Shown: in pieces, positions 33,155 through 42,636 of the stretch | Position numbering within the stretch: position 1 is the first letter of the stretch | How the letters are laid out: each line of letters begins with the position of its first letter | Source: Microbacterium gallinarum | GTDB lineage: Bacteria > Actinomycetota > Actinomycetes > Actinomycetales > Microbacteriaceae | Direction: 5' to 3' | Assembly: GCF_014837165.1 (NCBI RefSeq) | Contig: NZ_JACSPM010000001.1 | Span: 91,618 to 155,617, forward strand | Length of the DNA: 64,000 bases | The notes under the pieces: model-generated | The model's input: only the letters and a program-made list of their open reading frames with translations | The model's database searches: none | Told to the model about the DNA's origin: nothing | Program-made: the position numbers and the translations under genes

Positions 33155-34720
33155 TCAGGCGAGGCCGCCGTCGATGGAGCGGCTGAAGTCCGCCGGATCC
33201 TCGGGCACGAGCACCGGGGTGTCGCGGTTGAGGCTCTCGCCGCGGAAGAACGGCTTCGACCGCGGGAAGAAGAACCACAGGAACATCAGCAGCACTCCGA
33301 AGGCGAGCGCGCCGATGCCCATGACGAACGTGCCGCCGACGCCGAGCAGCACCGTGTAGCCGTAGTCCACGTCGAACATGTCGATCGCCGACTGCACGAA
33401 CGCGTAGGTCAGCATGAGCGCGCCGAGGAGCGGGAGGAGGAACTTGTAGAAGAAGTTCCGGGGCGACGTGAAGAGCTCCCGGCGGAAGTACCAGACGCAC
33501 GCGTAGCCGGTGATGGCGTAGTAGAACGCGATCGCGAGCCCGAGCGACAGAATCGAGTCCTGCAGGATGCTGTCGCTGATGAGGACCATGCCGACGTAGT
33601 AGACGATCGCCACGACGCCCATCACGAGCGTGGAGAACGACGGCGTCTTGTACGTCGGATGCACGGTGGCGAACTTGCGCGGAAGCGCCTTGTACGCCGC
33701 CATAGACAGCGTGCCGCGCGCGGTCGGCAGGATCGTCGTCTGCGTGGAGGAGATCGCCGAGATCATCACGGCCACCACGAGCACCCAGCCGACCGGACCC
33801 AGAAGTCCGTCCTTGATCGCGAGGAAGAAGTCGTCGGCGTTCGCCTCGTTGCCGAGGCCGGTGCCCGTCTCACCCAGGCCCGCGTACATCATCGCGGCGA
33901 CCGTGACACCGACGTACGTCACCAGGAGGATGACCGTCGTGAGCAGCGCGGCCCGGCCCGGAATGCGCTTCGGGTCCTTCGTCTCCTCGTTGAGCGCCAG
34001 GCACGTGTCCCAGCCCCAGTAGATGAACAGGGCGAGCAGGATCGCCTCGATGAACCCGCCCCACTCGGTGAACGCGAACGGGTTGAACCACGACCAGTCG
34101 AACGGCGTGGCGTCGGGCGCCGAGCCGGCGAAGAAGTGCCACAGCGCCGCGATCACGAAGATCGCCAGGGCGAGGTACTGGATGGCGAGCAGCACGTTCT
34201 GGATGCGCTCGCCGATCTCGACACCGCGCCAGCTGACCCAGGTCATGGCGGCGATGAAGACGACGCCGGTGGCGGTGACAAGAGGCACGTTGTCGGAGAG
34301 CAGGGCGTCCTCCGGGGAGCGGACGATGCCGTCGATCAGAGCCCAGAAGTAGATGCCTGCGATCTGGGCCAGGTTGGCGAGGACTACCATTCCTGCCACC
34401 GCGACGCCCCAACCGCCCAACCAGCCCACCCATGGTCCGAAGGCCTTGGTGCCCCAGGTGAATGTCGTGCCGCAGTCCGGCACCGCATTGTTGAGCTCGC
34501 GGTAGGCGAAGGCGATGAACAGCATGGGGATGAACGCGATGACGAAGGCGATGGGCGCCTGGGCGCCGACCGCGAGCACCACGAATCCGAGGGTCGCGAC
34601 GAGCGAGTAGACGGGAGCGGTTGAGGCGAGACCGATGACCGTGGAGCCGAACAGCCCCAACGTGCCGGTCGCGAGTCCCTTGCCCTGCGGACGTTCGAGG
34701 TTGATCGGGGTTGTAGACAC
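33155..34720 (-). CDS. APC-superfamily amino-acid permease
   Basis: Proton-coupled amino-acid or polyamine uptake across the membrane. 521 residues with about 12 helices. The first helix has GLFGSTVIGLASTAPVYSL (about 22-40), with the unwound GST/GLAST region of APC carriers; YRELNNAVPDCGTTFTWGTKAFGPW (split around 73-97) is the conserved segment between helices 2 and 3. The substrate cannot be read from the sequence. The GTG at 34720 is 6 nt from a TAGCGT box, so it has its own promoter even though it lies only 31 bases past the EccC-like gene. Confidence 0.88.
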   Translation of the reverse strand: MSTTPINLERPQGKGLATGTLGLFGSTVIGLASTAPVYSLVATLGFVVLAVGAQAPIAFVIAFIPMLFIAFAYRELNNAVPDCGTTFTWGTKAFGPWVGWLGGWGVAVAGMVVLANLAQIAGIYFWALIDGIVRSPEDALLSDNVPLVTATGVVFIAAMTWVSWRGVEIGERIQNVLLAIQYLALAIFVIAALWHFFAGSAPDATPFDWSWFNPFAFTEWGGFIEAILLALFIYWGWDTCLALNEETKDPKRIPGRAALLTTVILLVTYVGVTVAAMMYAGLGETGTGLGNEANADDFFLAIKDGLLGPVGWVLVVAVMISAISSTQTTILPTARGTLSMAAYKALPRKFATVHPTYKTPSFSTLVMGVVAIVYYVGMVLISDSILQDSILSLGLAIAFYYAITGYACVWYFRRELFTSPRNFFYKFLLPLLGALMLTYAFVQSAIDMFDVDYGYTVLLGVGGTFVMGIGALAFGVLLMFLWFFFPRSKPFFRGESLNRDTPVLVPEDPADFSRSIDGGLA

Positions 34721-34732
34721 ACCGTGACGCTA
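34721..34732 (-). promoter_or_regulatory. -10 box of leaderless permease transcript
   Basis: TAGCGT on the minus strand (plus ACGCTA 34727-34732), 6 nt from the GTG at 34720. Confidence 0.45.
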
Positions 34733-34751
34733 TGGCCCGGTCGGAGGGGAA

Positions 34752-37646
34752 TCAAGGCCACGCGCGGGGACGGTTCGGCCGGACCTCGGCCGAAGGAAGG
34801 ACGATGCGGACGGCGTCGCCGCCGGCCGAGATCAGCCACGCGCGGCCTCGGCCGGACTCGCAGTACGGCGGGAGCGTGCGGGCACCGGTCAGCAGCCGGA
34901 ACTCCGCGGCGCAGGACGTGTCGACGACGAGGTCGTGGTCGCCGCGCGCGTCGGCGAGCAGCCGCCAGTGCCGCTGCCAGTCGTCGGGCTCGCCCACGAC
35001 CACGACCGGGCCGTCCGCCGTGACCGCGGGATCGGCGGCGTAGCCGTCTACCGAGACGGAGCGGACACCGCGCCGCTCCCACTCGTCCAGCGCCGCCCGC
35101 GCGGCAGGCGAGCGTCGCGTCGCGAAGGCGGTCAGCGGAGCCGACGGGCACCAGTCCGGAGAAGGGTCGGGCGCGAGGCTCGGGAGCCGCGGTGCGAGCG
35201 CGACCTGCAGCGCCGTACCGTCGAGCACCCCGCGGCCAGGCGGCGCGCCGGGGACGAATGCGGCGGGATCACCGCCGGCGGCGATGTGCTCTGTGCGCGT
35301 CGGGAACGGCAGCAGCAGTCGCTTGGGGAAGAGGTCGGCGATCCTCGCGACGGCGCCCGCGAGACGATGCGCGCTGGCCAGGATCAGGACGCCGTCCGAC
35401 CCCGCGCGACGCACGAGCTCCTCGATGCGCTCGATCGCCACCTGAGCGTAGTCGGGCGGGAGCCGCATCGCGACGGCATCGAGATCGTCGATGCACACGA
35501 GCGAGCCCGGCGGCGGCGGTTCGGCGGCGAGCGTCGCGATGGCATCCCACATCGGCTCGGGCGCGGCAGGGATCCGCATGACTGCGGAGGGAGCCTGTGC
35601 TGCGGCGAGCGCGACGGCGTTCGTCAGCCCCGCGCCGGGACCGCCCAGCACGAGAAGCCCGCGGTCTTCGATGCGCAGGGTGGCGGCACGCTGTCGCTGG
35701 AGGTGCGGCTCGTCGGCGAGGCCGAGCAGCAGGACCTCGCCGTTCACCGCCGTCGGGGACAGCTCGGCGAGCTCTGCCAGCGACAGCCGAGGGGGCAGGC
35801 CCGGAAGCCACGGTCGGCGCGGACGCTCATCGCCGCCCCGTGCCGCTGCGGCGTCGATGTCCGAGGGTCCGGACAGCGCGACCCGCACGGGCCGCGGACG
35901 GGCGTCGCCCGCCCGGCGCAACAGGGCGTGACCCCTCCCTTCTGCTCCGCCCGGCAGCAGCGCGGCCTCGTCGGTGCCGAGGAGACTTCGGCTGTCGGCG
36001 GCGTCGGTCACGCGCAGACTGATGCGCAGCGGGCAGTTCGCGAGGAGGCTGTCGCGGATCACGCCCGCAGCACGCTGCGTGCCCAGCACGAGGTGGATGC
36101 CCAGCGCACGACCGCGGGCGGCGACGTCGGCGAAGACGGCGTGCAGTTCGGGGTGGTCGCCGAGGAGCGCGGCGAACTCGTCGACGACCACCACCAGTCG
36201 CGGCAGCGCAACCCGCGGATCGAGGATGTCGCGCGCGCCGGCAGCGGCCAGTTCTCCCTCGCGCCACCGCACCTCGGCCCTGAGGCTCTCGATGGCACGA
36301 CGTGCACCGGCACCGTCGAGGTCAGTGATCACGCCGGTCACGTGCGGCACGCGGGCAAGCGAGTCGAACGCGGTTCCGCCTTTGAAGTCGGCGAGCAGGA
36401 ACGTCACCTCCCGCGTCGAGCGGGTGCGGCACAGCGCGAGGATCCAGGTGATGAGCAGTTCGCTCTTGCCGGAACCCGTGACCCCCGCGACGACGGCGTG
36501 TGGACCGTCGGCGACGAGGTCGACGACCGCCGGCTCCCGCCCCTCGAGGCCGATCACCGCCGCGAGACCCGACCGGCTCGCGTCGACCGCGGCGAGATCG
36601 ACGGGCGCCGCGAGATCGGCGAGCGTCACCGGCCCGCTGTCGCGGACTCTCAGCCCCAGCACGCGCTCTGCACGCTCGGCGAGCATCGCTGCGACTGCCG
36701 CGGCCTGCTCCACCGCGAGCGCTTCGACGCTGACCTCCGACACTTCCCCTCCCCGTTCGACGGTCGCCGAATCGGGCGAGCGAGCGGTGATCACGGTGCC
36801 GCACTGCGGAGGCAGCGGGTCGCCGGGCGCGGAGCACGCGATCACGATGTCGGCCTCCGACGGCACGGTCTCTCCCGAGAGGACGACCGCAAGGCGCCGC
36901 GGAGCGCCCACGACCCGATGCGGGAGCGCCTCCATCCAGGCGAGTCCGTCTGTCAGCGGGCCGACGATGGCGAGATCTCCCGGCGGCAGGGCGAGGCACA
37001 GCTGGATGACGAGCGCGCGCTGCACCGCCGCGGCGATCACGGCGTTCCCCACCACCACGACCCCGGCGTGCAGGGAAGCGATCACCGGTGCGTGCGACAG
37101 CCGTGACGACCGCGCACGGAGGGCGATCGCACGCGCGTCGCCCTCTCCGCCGGTGATCCGCACGTCGCTCGCGATCTCGCCCTCGCCGATCACGAGAACG
37201 TCGTCGCGGTCCGGTGATCTGCGCCAGACCTCGTCGTCGCGAGCGAGGAACGAGGCGACATCGGGATGCCGCGCCCACGCGCGCCGGCGCTCCTCGTCGT
37301 GCCGCCGCGCCACCGCCTGGGCGACCTCGGCCTGCACGCGCGTGGCGTCGGCATGATGCAGACGGCGGTCGCGGCGTGCGCTGCGGGCGGCGTCGGCGAG
37401 CGTCGCCACGGCGATCAGCGGGCCGAGGGCGGCAAGCCACAGCGACAGGATCGACCCCGTCACCAGCCACAGCCCGATCGCGCCGACGATCGGGACGACC
37501 GCAGCCACCACGGGGAGCGGCGGCCGGGACGGGGGCGTCCACGCTGAGGGCAGATTCAGCGGCTCGGAGGCTGCTGGGTCAGCGAACGAGAGTCCGTCAG
37601 CCCTGGCGGGGCGAGGAGCTGCGAAGCGAGGTGCGGCGAAGGACAC
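34752..37646 (-). CDS. EccC/FtsK-like membrane ATPase, orphan
   Basis: 964 residues. Two membrane helices (about 44-66 and 68-90), an EccC-like linker region (VWRRSPDRDDVLVIGEGEIA, about 139-158), then a FtsK/SpoIIIE ATPase domain with intact Walker A GVTGSGKSE (about 387-395) and Walker B LVVVVDEFAAL (about 475-485), and a second, degenerate ATPase domain (LGGPGAGLTN; LVCIDDLDAV). This is the layout of type VII secretion motor EccC proteins, shortened by one domain. No WXG100, EccB, EccD or mycosin gene is nearby, so the substrate and partner proteins are unknown. Located 65 bases downstream of a PP2C gene on the same strand. Confidence 0.82.
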   Translation of the reverse strand: MSFAAPRFAAPRPARADGLSFADPAASEPLNLPSAWTPPSRPPLPVVAAVVPIVGAIGLWLVTGSILSLWLAALGPLIAVATLADAARSARRDRRLHHADATRVQAEVAQAVARRHDEERRRAWARHPDVASFLARDDEVWRRSPDRDDVLVIGEGEIASDVRITGGEGDARAIALRARSSRLSHAPVIASLHAGVVVVGNAVIAAAVQRALVIQLCLALPPGDLAIVGPLTDGLAWMEALPHRVVGAPRRLAVVLSGETVPSEADIVIACSAPGDPLPPQCGTVITARSPDSATVERGGEVSEVSVEALAVEQAAAVAAMLAERAERVLGLRVRDSGPVTLADLAAPVDLAAVDASRSGLAAVIGLEGREPAVVDLVADGPHAVVAGVTGSGKSELLITWILALCRTRSTREVTFLLADFKGGTAFDSLARVPHVTGVITDLDGAGARRAIESLRAEVRWREGELAAAGARDILDPRVALPRLVVVVDEFAALLGDHPELHAVFADVAARGRALGIHLVLGTQRAAGVIRDSLLANCPLRISLRVTDAADSRSLLGTDEAALLPGGAEGRGHALLRRAGDARPRPVRVALSGPSDIDAAAARGGDERPRRPWLPGLPPRLSLAELAELSPTAVNGEVLLLGLADEPHLQRQRAATLRIEDRGLLVLGGPGAGLTNAVALAAAQAPSAVMRIPAAPEPMWDAIATLAAEPPPPGSLVCIDDLDAVAMRLPPDYAQVAIERIEELVRRAGSDGVLILASAHRLAGAVARIADLFPKRLLLPFPTRTEHIAAGGDPAAFVPGAPPGRGVLDGTALQVALAPRLPSLAPDPSPDWCPSAPLTAFATRRSPAARAALDEWERRGVRSVSVDGYAADPAVTADGPVVVVGEPDDWQRHWRLLADARGDHDLVVDTSCAAEFRLLTGARTLPPYCESGRGRAWLISAGGDAVRIVLPSAEVRPNRPRAWP

Positions 37647-37711
37647 GCCTCAGTTCAGCGCGGCACCGTCGACCCGAAGCCGCGACGTCACCCATCGGTG
37701 GACGGCGGCGG

Positions 37712-38719
37712 TCAGTCCCTGCGTGGGGAGGAGTCGGCACCGGCCGCATCGTCACCGGCCGCAGCAGCGCCATCGTCCGCGGCGGCGCCGGCCGCGGCAT
37801 CCCGACGCTCTCGCCTGCCATCGCCATCCGCAGGCGACTCGTCTGCGGCCGCGCCGTCCTGCTCTTCACGATCACGGACGTCGTCCTCACCGGCCCCCGA
37901 GGCCGACCCGACGTCCAGCACGATGATCGTGATGTTGTCGCGACCGCCGTTCTCGAGCGCGGCGTCGAGCATCGCGTTCACGGCATCGGCCGGGTCGGCG
38001 TTCTCGTCGAGGAAGTGTCGGATGCCGTAGTCGGTGAGCTCCTTGGTGAGCCCGTCGGAGCAGATCACGAACCGGTCGCCCTCGGCGACGTCGAGACGCA
38101 CGTAGTCGGGCGTGACACCCTCGCTGGGCCCGACGGCACGCGTGATCACATTGCCGTACGGGTGGTTCTCGGCCTCTTCAGGGCTCAGTCGTCCGGAGGC
38201 GATGAGCTCCTGCACGACGGAGTGGTCGGTGGTGATCTGCACGATGGCGCCATCGCGCACGAGGTACACGCGCGAGTCGCCGATGTTCAGCGTGACCCAG
38301 TGCGCGGTGTCGCCGCTCGTGTCGAGGTAGAGCCCGGTGAGCGTCGTTCCGGTGCCGTCGTCGGTCGCTTCGGGGTGCGACGCGATGTCTTTCACCGCAC
38401 GGGCGAGGGCCTTCTCGATCGCCTTCGGCGTGACGGTACCCTCGTCGGCCACGACCTTGAGGCGGTCGATGGTGCTGGCGCTGGCGATCTCGCCTCCGAC
38501 GTGACCGCCCATGCCGTCGGCGACGACGAACAGCGGGTAGGAGGCGAACATGGCGTCCTGGTTCACCTCGCGCCGGCGACCCGTATCGGTGACCGCCGCC
38601 CACGCCAGGTCGATGGTTCCACCCGGCACGGGCACCGAGAGCGACTGGGTGGATACCTCGGGCACGCCGTCGTCCTCCCGATCGAATTGGCGCAGCCCGG
38701 TGTCCGGGCGCGTCTTCAC
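37712..38719 (-). CDS. PP2C-family protein serine/threonine phosphatase
   Basis: 335 residues. The metal-dependent phosphatase core (about 35-275) shows all motifs: DTGRRREVNQDAM, VVADGMGGHVGGE (about 66-78), GTGTTLTGLYLD, NIGDSRVYLVRDG, ICSDGLTKELTD and GGRDNITIIVLDV. A low-complexity Asp/Ala/Arg tail of about 60 residues follows. The GTG start overlaps the stop of the upstream ABC exporter subunit by 4 bases, so the phosphatase is co-translated with the exporter. No cognate Ser/Thr kinase or FHA gene is visible here. Confidence 0.92.
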   Translation of the reverse strand: MKTRPDTGLRQFDREDDGVPEVSTQSLSVPVPGGTIDLAWAAVTDTGRRREVNQDAMFASYPLFVVADGMGGHVGGEIASASTIDRLKVVADEGTVTPKAIEKALARAVKDIASHPEATDDGTGTTLTGLYLDTSGDTAHWVTLNIGDSRVYLVRDGAIVQITTDHSVVQELIASGRLSPEEAENHPYGNVITRAVGPSEGVTPDYVRLDVAEGDRFVICSDGLTKELTDYGIRHFLDENADPADAVNAMLDAALENGGRDNITIIVLDVGSASGAGEDDVRDREEQDGAAADESPADGDGRRERRDAAAGAAADDGAAAAGDDAAGADSSPRRD

Positions 38720-40758
38720 ATACTAGTGGGTTCCTCCCCCACCTCTTCGGCGGCCGGGCCCGATGACGCGCCGGATACCGGCGCTCCGACCGCGACGGAG
38801 TCCTCGAGGGTCTCCTCGTCCATGGGCGCTTCGAACTGCGCGTTGTACAGCCGCCAGTACGCACCGCGGGCGGCCAGCAGCTCGTCGTGGGTGCCTTGCT
38901 CGACGATGGATCCGGCCTCCATGACGAGGATGAGATCGGCATCGCGGATGGTCGAGAGCCGATGCGCGATGACGAAGGCGGTGCGATCCTCGCGCAGCCG
39001 CGACATGGCCCGCTGGATGAGCAGTTCCGTGCGCGTGTCGACGGAGCTCGTCGCCTCGTCGAGGATGAGGATGCGCGGATCAGCCAGGAACGCCCGCGCG
39101 ATCGTGACGAGCTGGCGCTCGCCCACGCTGAGGTTGGTCGCCTCATCGTCGAGCATCGTCTCGTACCCGTCGGGCAGGGCGTGGACGAATCGGTCGACGT
39201 AGGCGGCGGTGGCGGCAGCGAGGATCTCCTCCTCGGTGGCGTCGGGCCGGCCGTACGCGATGTTCTCGCGGATCGTGCCCGCGAAAAGCCACGTGTCCTG
39301 CAGCACCATCCCCGTGCGCGCGCGCAGGTCGTCGCGCGTCATGCGACGGGTGTCCACACCGTCGAGCGTGATGCGGCCGTCATCCACTTCGTAGAAGCGC
39401 ATGATGAGGTTCACCAGCGTCGTCTTGCCTGCGCCGGTCGGACCGACGATCGCGACGGTGCTGCCGGGCTGGGCCGTGAGCGAGAGGTCGTCGATGAGCG
39501 GCTTGTCCGGCGAGTAGCGGAACGAGACGCCCTCGAACGCGAGGTGACTCGCGGTGTCGGGCGCGCTCTGCACCGGGACGTCATCGGGCTGCTCCTCGGC
39601 CTCGTCGAGAAGCTCGAACACCCGCTCGGCGCTCGCCACGCCCGACTGCAGGAGGTTCGCCATCGACCCGAGCTGGCTCAGCGGCTGGGTGAACTGGCGC
39701 GAATACTGGATGAACGCCTGCACGTCGCCGATCGACAGCAGTCCGGCCGCCACCTGCAGACCGCCGACGACAGCGATCGCGACGTACACGAGGTTCCCGA
39801 TGAACATCATCGACGGCATGATGATGCCCGAGATGAACTGAGCGCCGAAGCTCGCCTTGTAAAGTTCATCGTTCTCGGCGCGGAAGTCGGCCTCCACTTC
39901 GCGCTGGTGGCCGAAGACCTTCACGATCGAGTGGCCGGAGAACGTCTCCTCCACGCGCGCATTCAGCACGCCCGTCGATCTCCACTGCGCCGCGAAGAGC
40001 TTCTGCGATCGCTTCGCGACCACCACCGTGATCACCACCGTGAGCGGGATCGTCACGAGGGCGATGAGCGCGAGCAGCGGCGAGATGACGAACATCATCA
40101 CGAGCACGCCGATGACGGTGAGCAGCGAGATCACGACCTGCGAGATCGTCTGCTGCATCGTCTGGCCGATGTTGTCGACGTCGTTGGTGACGCGGCTGAG
40201 CAGCTCGCCGCGCTGCACCTTGTCGAAGTAGGAGAGCGGCAGGCGGTGCACCTTCTCTTCGACCCGCAGCCGCAGCTGGTGCATGGCCCGCTGGACGACG
40301 CCGTTGAGGATCCGCGCCTGAAGCCAGCCGAAGACACTCGCCAGGACGTAGACCGCGAGCACGGCACCGAGAATCCACGCCAGTTGCTCGAAGTCGACAC
40401 CCCCGCCGGGCGTGAAGTCCATTGAGGCGATCATGTTCGCCTGATCCACGTTCCCCTGCGCGATCAGCCCGTCCACCACCTGCTGCTTGGTGGCACCGGG
40501 CGGCATCTGCAGCGACACGAATCCGGCGAACACGACGTTCGTCGCGTTCCCGAGCAGCTTCGGGCCGATGACCGTCAGGGCGACGGACAGCACCGAGAAG
40601 ATCAGCACCGCGATGAGCGCGGACGTATCGTGGCGCAGCGTGCCGAGCAGCCGCTTGGCACTCGGGCCGAAGTTCTGCGCCTTCTCGCCGCCGCCGACCT
40701 GGCCCATCGGTCCGCGCTGCATCGGCATCCGCCGCGGGGCGCCCTGCGGGCCGCTCAT
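38716..40758 (-). CDS. ABC exporter half-transporter, catalytic-Glu subunit
   Basis: 680 residues: six helices (about 40-360), then an ATPase domain with Walker A GPTGAGKTT, a divergent signature NLSVGERQ in place of LSGGQ, and Walker B ILILDEATSSVD with the catalytic Glu. It resembles the TM288/LmrD/BmrD half of heterodimeric multidrug exporters. Its ATG overlaps the stop of the partner subunit upstream (ATGA). The N terminus has an extra Gly/Pro/Met-rich stretch and a long loop between helices 1 and 2 (about 85-115). Confidence 0.9.
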   Translation of the reverse strand: MSGPQGAPRRMPMQRGPMGQVGGGEKAQNFGPSAKRLLGTLRHDTSALIAVLIFSVLSVALTVIGPKLLGNATNVVFAGFVSLQMPPGATKQQVVDGLIAQGNVDQANMIASMDFTPGGGVDFEQLAWILGAVLAVYVLASVFGWLQARILNGVVQRAMHQLRLRVEEKVHRLPLSYFDKVQRGELLSRVTNDVDNIGQTMQQTISQVVISLLTVIGVLVMMFVISPLLALIALVTIPLTVVITVVVAKRSQKLFAAQWRSTGVLNARVEETFSGHSIVKVFGHQREVEADFRAENDELYKASFGAQFISGIIMPSMMFIGNLVYVAIAVVGGLQVAAGLLSIGDVQAFIQYSRQFTQPLSQLGSMANLLQSGVASAERVFELLDEAEEQPDDVPVQSAPDTASHLAFEGVSFRYSPDKPLIDDLSLTAQPGSTVAIVGPTGAGKTTLVNLIMRFYEVDDGRITLDGVDTRRMTRDDLRARTGMVLQDTWLFAGTIRENIAYGRPDATEEEILAAATAAYVDRFVHALPDGYETMLDDEATNLSVGERQLVTIARAFLADPRILILDEATSSVDTRTELLIQRAMSRLREDRTAFVIAHRLSTIRDADLILVMEAGSIVEQGTHDELLAARGAYWRLYNAQFEAPMDEETLEDSVAVGAPVSGASSGPAAEEVGEEPTSM

Positions 40759-42485
40759 GCCGCCTCCGCCGCGAGCTGCGATTCCACGATCTCGATGTAG
40801 GTCTCACACGTCTCCACGAGCTCGTCGTGGGTGCCGATCCCCACCATCCGTCCGTGGTCGAGCACGATGATCTGATCGGCATGGCGGATCGTCGACACGC
40901 GCTGGGCGACCACGATCCTCGTGGCATCGGGCAGCTCCGCATCGAGGGCGCGACGGAGCGCGGCATCCGTCGCCAGATCCAAGGCCGAGAAGGAGTCGTC
41001 GAAGATGTAGACCTCGGGCCGCTTCACCAATGCCCGGGCGATCGCGAGCCGCTGACGCTGCCCGCCGGAGACGTTCGTGCCGCCCTGCGCGATCGGCGCC
41101 TCGAGCCGTTCGGGCAGGGCCGACACGAAGTCCTTCGCCTGGGCCAGCTCGAGGGCGTGCCACAGCTCGTCGTCGGTCGCCTCGCCGTTGCCGTAGCGCA
41201 GGTTCGACGCGACCGTGCCCGAGAACAGGAAGGCCTTCTGCGGCACGAGGCCGATGCGCTGCCACAGCTCATCGGGGTCGTACTCGCGCACGTCGACGCC
41301 GTCGACCCGCACCGCGCCGGCGGTCACGTCGAACAGGCGTGCGACGAGGCCGATGAGCGTGGTCTTCCCCGCGCCCGTCGACCCGATCACGGCTGTCGTC
41401 GTGCCGGGGTCGACCGTGAAGGTCAGGTCGTGCAGCACGGCGTCGTCGGCACCCGGGTAGGCGAAGTCGACAGCGTCGAACTCGACACGGCCCGCAGGAA
41501 CGGGAGCGGATGCCGCGGCCACCGGTGCGTCGACCGACGGCGCGGTCTCGAGCACTTCGCCGATGCGGTTCGCGCACACGGCCGCGCGCGGGATCATCAC
41601 GAACATGAAGGTCGCCATCATGACGCCCATCAGGATCTGCATGAGGTACTGCAGGAACGCGAACAGCGTGCCGATCTCGACGCCGCTCTCCTGCACCTGG
41701 AAGGCGCCGAACCAGATCACCGCGACGCTCGAGACGTTCATGACGAGCATGACCGCGGGGAACATCAGCGCCATCAGGTTGCCGGCGCGCAGCGCCGTCT
41801 CCTGCACATCGGCACTGGCGCCGGTGAAGCGCACCTGCTCCTCGGGCTCGCGCACGAACGCGCGCACGACGCGGATGCCGGTGAGCTGCTCGCGCATGAT
41901 CTGGTTCACGCGGTCGATGCGGGTCTGCATCTTCGTGAACGCGGGCACCATTCGCGAGACGATGAGGCCCACGATGATCAGCAGCACCGGGATCGCGACG
42001 GCCATGAGCCACGAGAGGCCCGCGTCCTGCTGCACCGCGAAGATGACGCCGCCGATCGCGAGGATCGGCGCCGACACCATCAGGGTCGCCGACACCTGCA
42101 CGAGCATCTGCACCTGCTGCACGTCGTTGGTGTTGCGGGTGATGAGCGACGGCGCGCCGATCTGCCCGACCTCGCGCTGCGAGAACGCCACGACGCGGTG
42201 GAACAGGTCGCCGCGCAGGTCGCGCCCCATGCCCATCGCCAGGCGCGACCCGAAGTAGACCGCCACGATCGCGCACGCGATCTGCACGAGGCTGATCGCG
42301 AGCATCACACCGCCGGTCTGCCAGATGTACGGGATGTCTCCGGTGACCACGCCGTTGTCGATGATGTCGGCGTTCAGGGTGGGCAGGAGCAGCGACGCGA
42401 TCGACTGCGCGAACTGGAAGACCACGACGGCGATGATGAGCGGCCACGCGGGTCGCAGGTATCGCACGAGGAGCTTGCCGAGCAC
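40755..42485 (-). CDS. ABC exporter half-transporter, degenerate-site subunit
   Basis: 576 residues from the GTG at 42485, which has GGAAAGGA 7 nt upstream. Six helices (about 12-320), then an ATPase domain with Walker A GSTGAGKTT, canonical signature NVSGGQRQR and Walker B VYIFDDSFSALD, in which Asp replaces the catalytic Glu. This is the hallmark of the TM287/LmrC/BmrC half of heterodimeric exporters, which pair with a subunit carrying the Glu, here the next gene. Substrate unknown (drugs, lipids or peptides possible). Confidence 0.9.
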   Translation of the reverse strand: MLGKLLVRYLRPAWPLIIAVVVFQFAQSIASLLLPTLNADIIDNGVVTGDIPYIWQTGGVMLAISLVQIACAIVAVYFGSRLAMGMGRDLRGDLFHRVVAFSQREVGQIGAPSLITRNTNDVQQVQMLVQVSATLMVSAPILAIGGVIFAVQQDAGLSWLMAVAIPVLLIIVGLIVSRMVPAFTKMQTRIDRVNQIMREQLTGIRVVRAFVREPEEQVRFTGASADVQETALRAGNLMALMFPAVMLVMNVSSVAVIWFGAFQVQESGVEIGTLFAFLQYLMQILMGVMMATFMFVMIPRAAVCANRIGEVLETAPSVDAPVAAASAPVPAGRVEFDAVDFAYPGADDAVLHDLTFTVDPGTTTAVIGSTGAGKTTLIGLVARLFDVTAGAVRVDGVDVREYDPDELWQRIGLVPQKAFLFSGTVASNLRYGNGEATDDELWHALELAQAKDFVSALPERLEAPIAQGGTNVSGGQRQRLAIARALVKRPEVYIFDDSFSALDLATDAALRRALDAELPDATRIVVAQRVSTIRHADQIIVLDHGRMVGIGTHDELVETCETYIEIVESQLAAEAA

Positions 42486-42636
42486 GAGCGTCCTTTCCGG
42501 TGCGCCGAGACCGCCGCGACCGCGGCAGCGCACAGAGAGCGACGCTACGCCTGGCCGCGGACACGCCACAACCCGCCCGCTACGCCGTGGGCGAACCACC
42601 CCGCACGCGGCCGCCGATCGGGCGGCGGAGCGCGGT

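Noticed and set aside
34752..37646. Complete type VII secretion locus
   Set aside because: Only the EccC-like gene is present; no WXG100, EccB, EccD, EccE or mycosin gene lies in the window.
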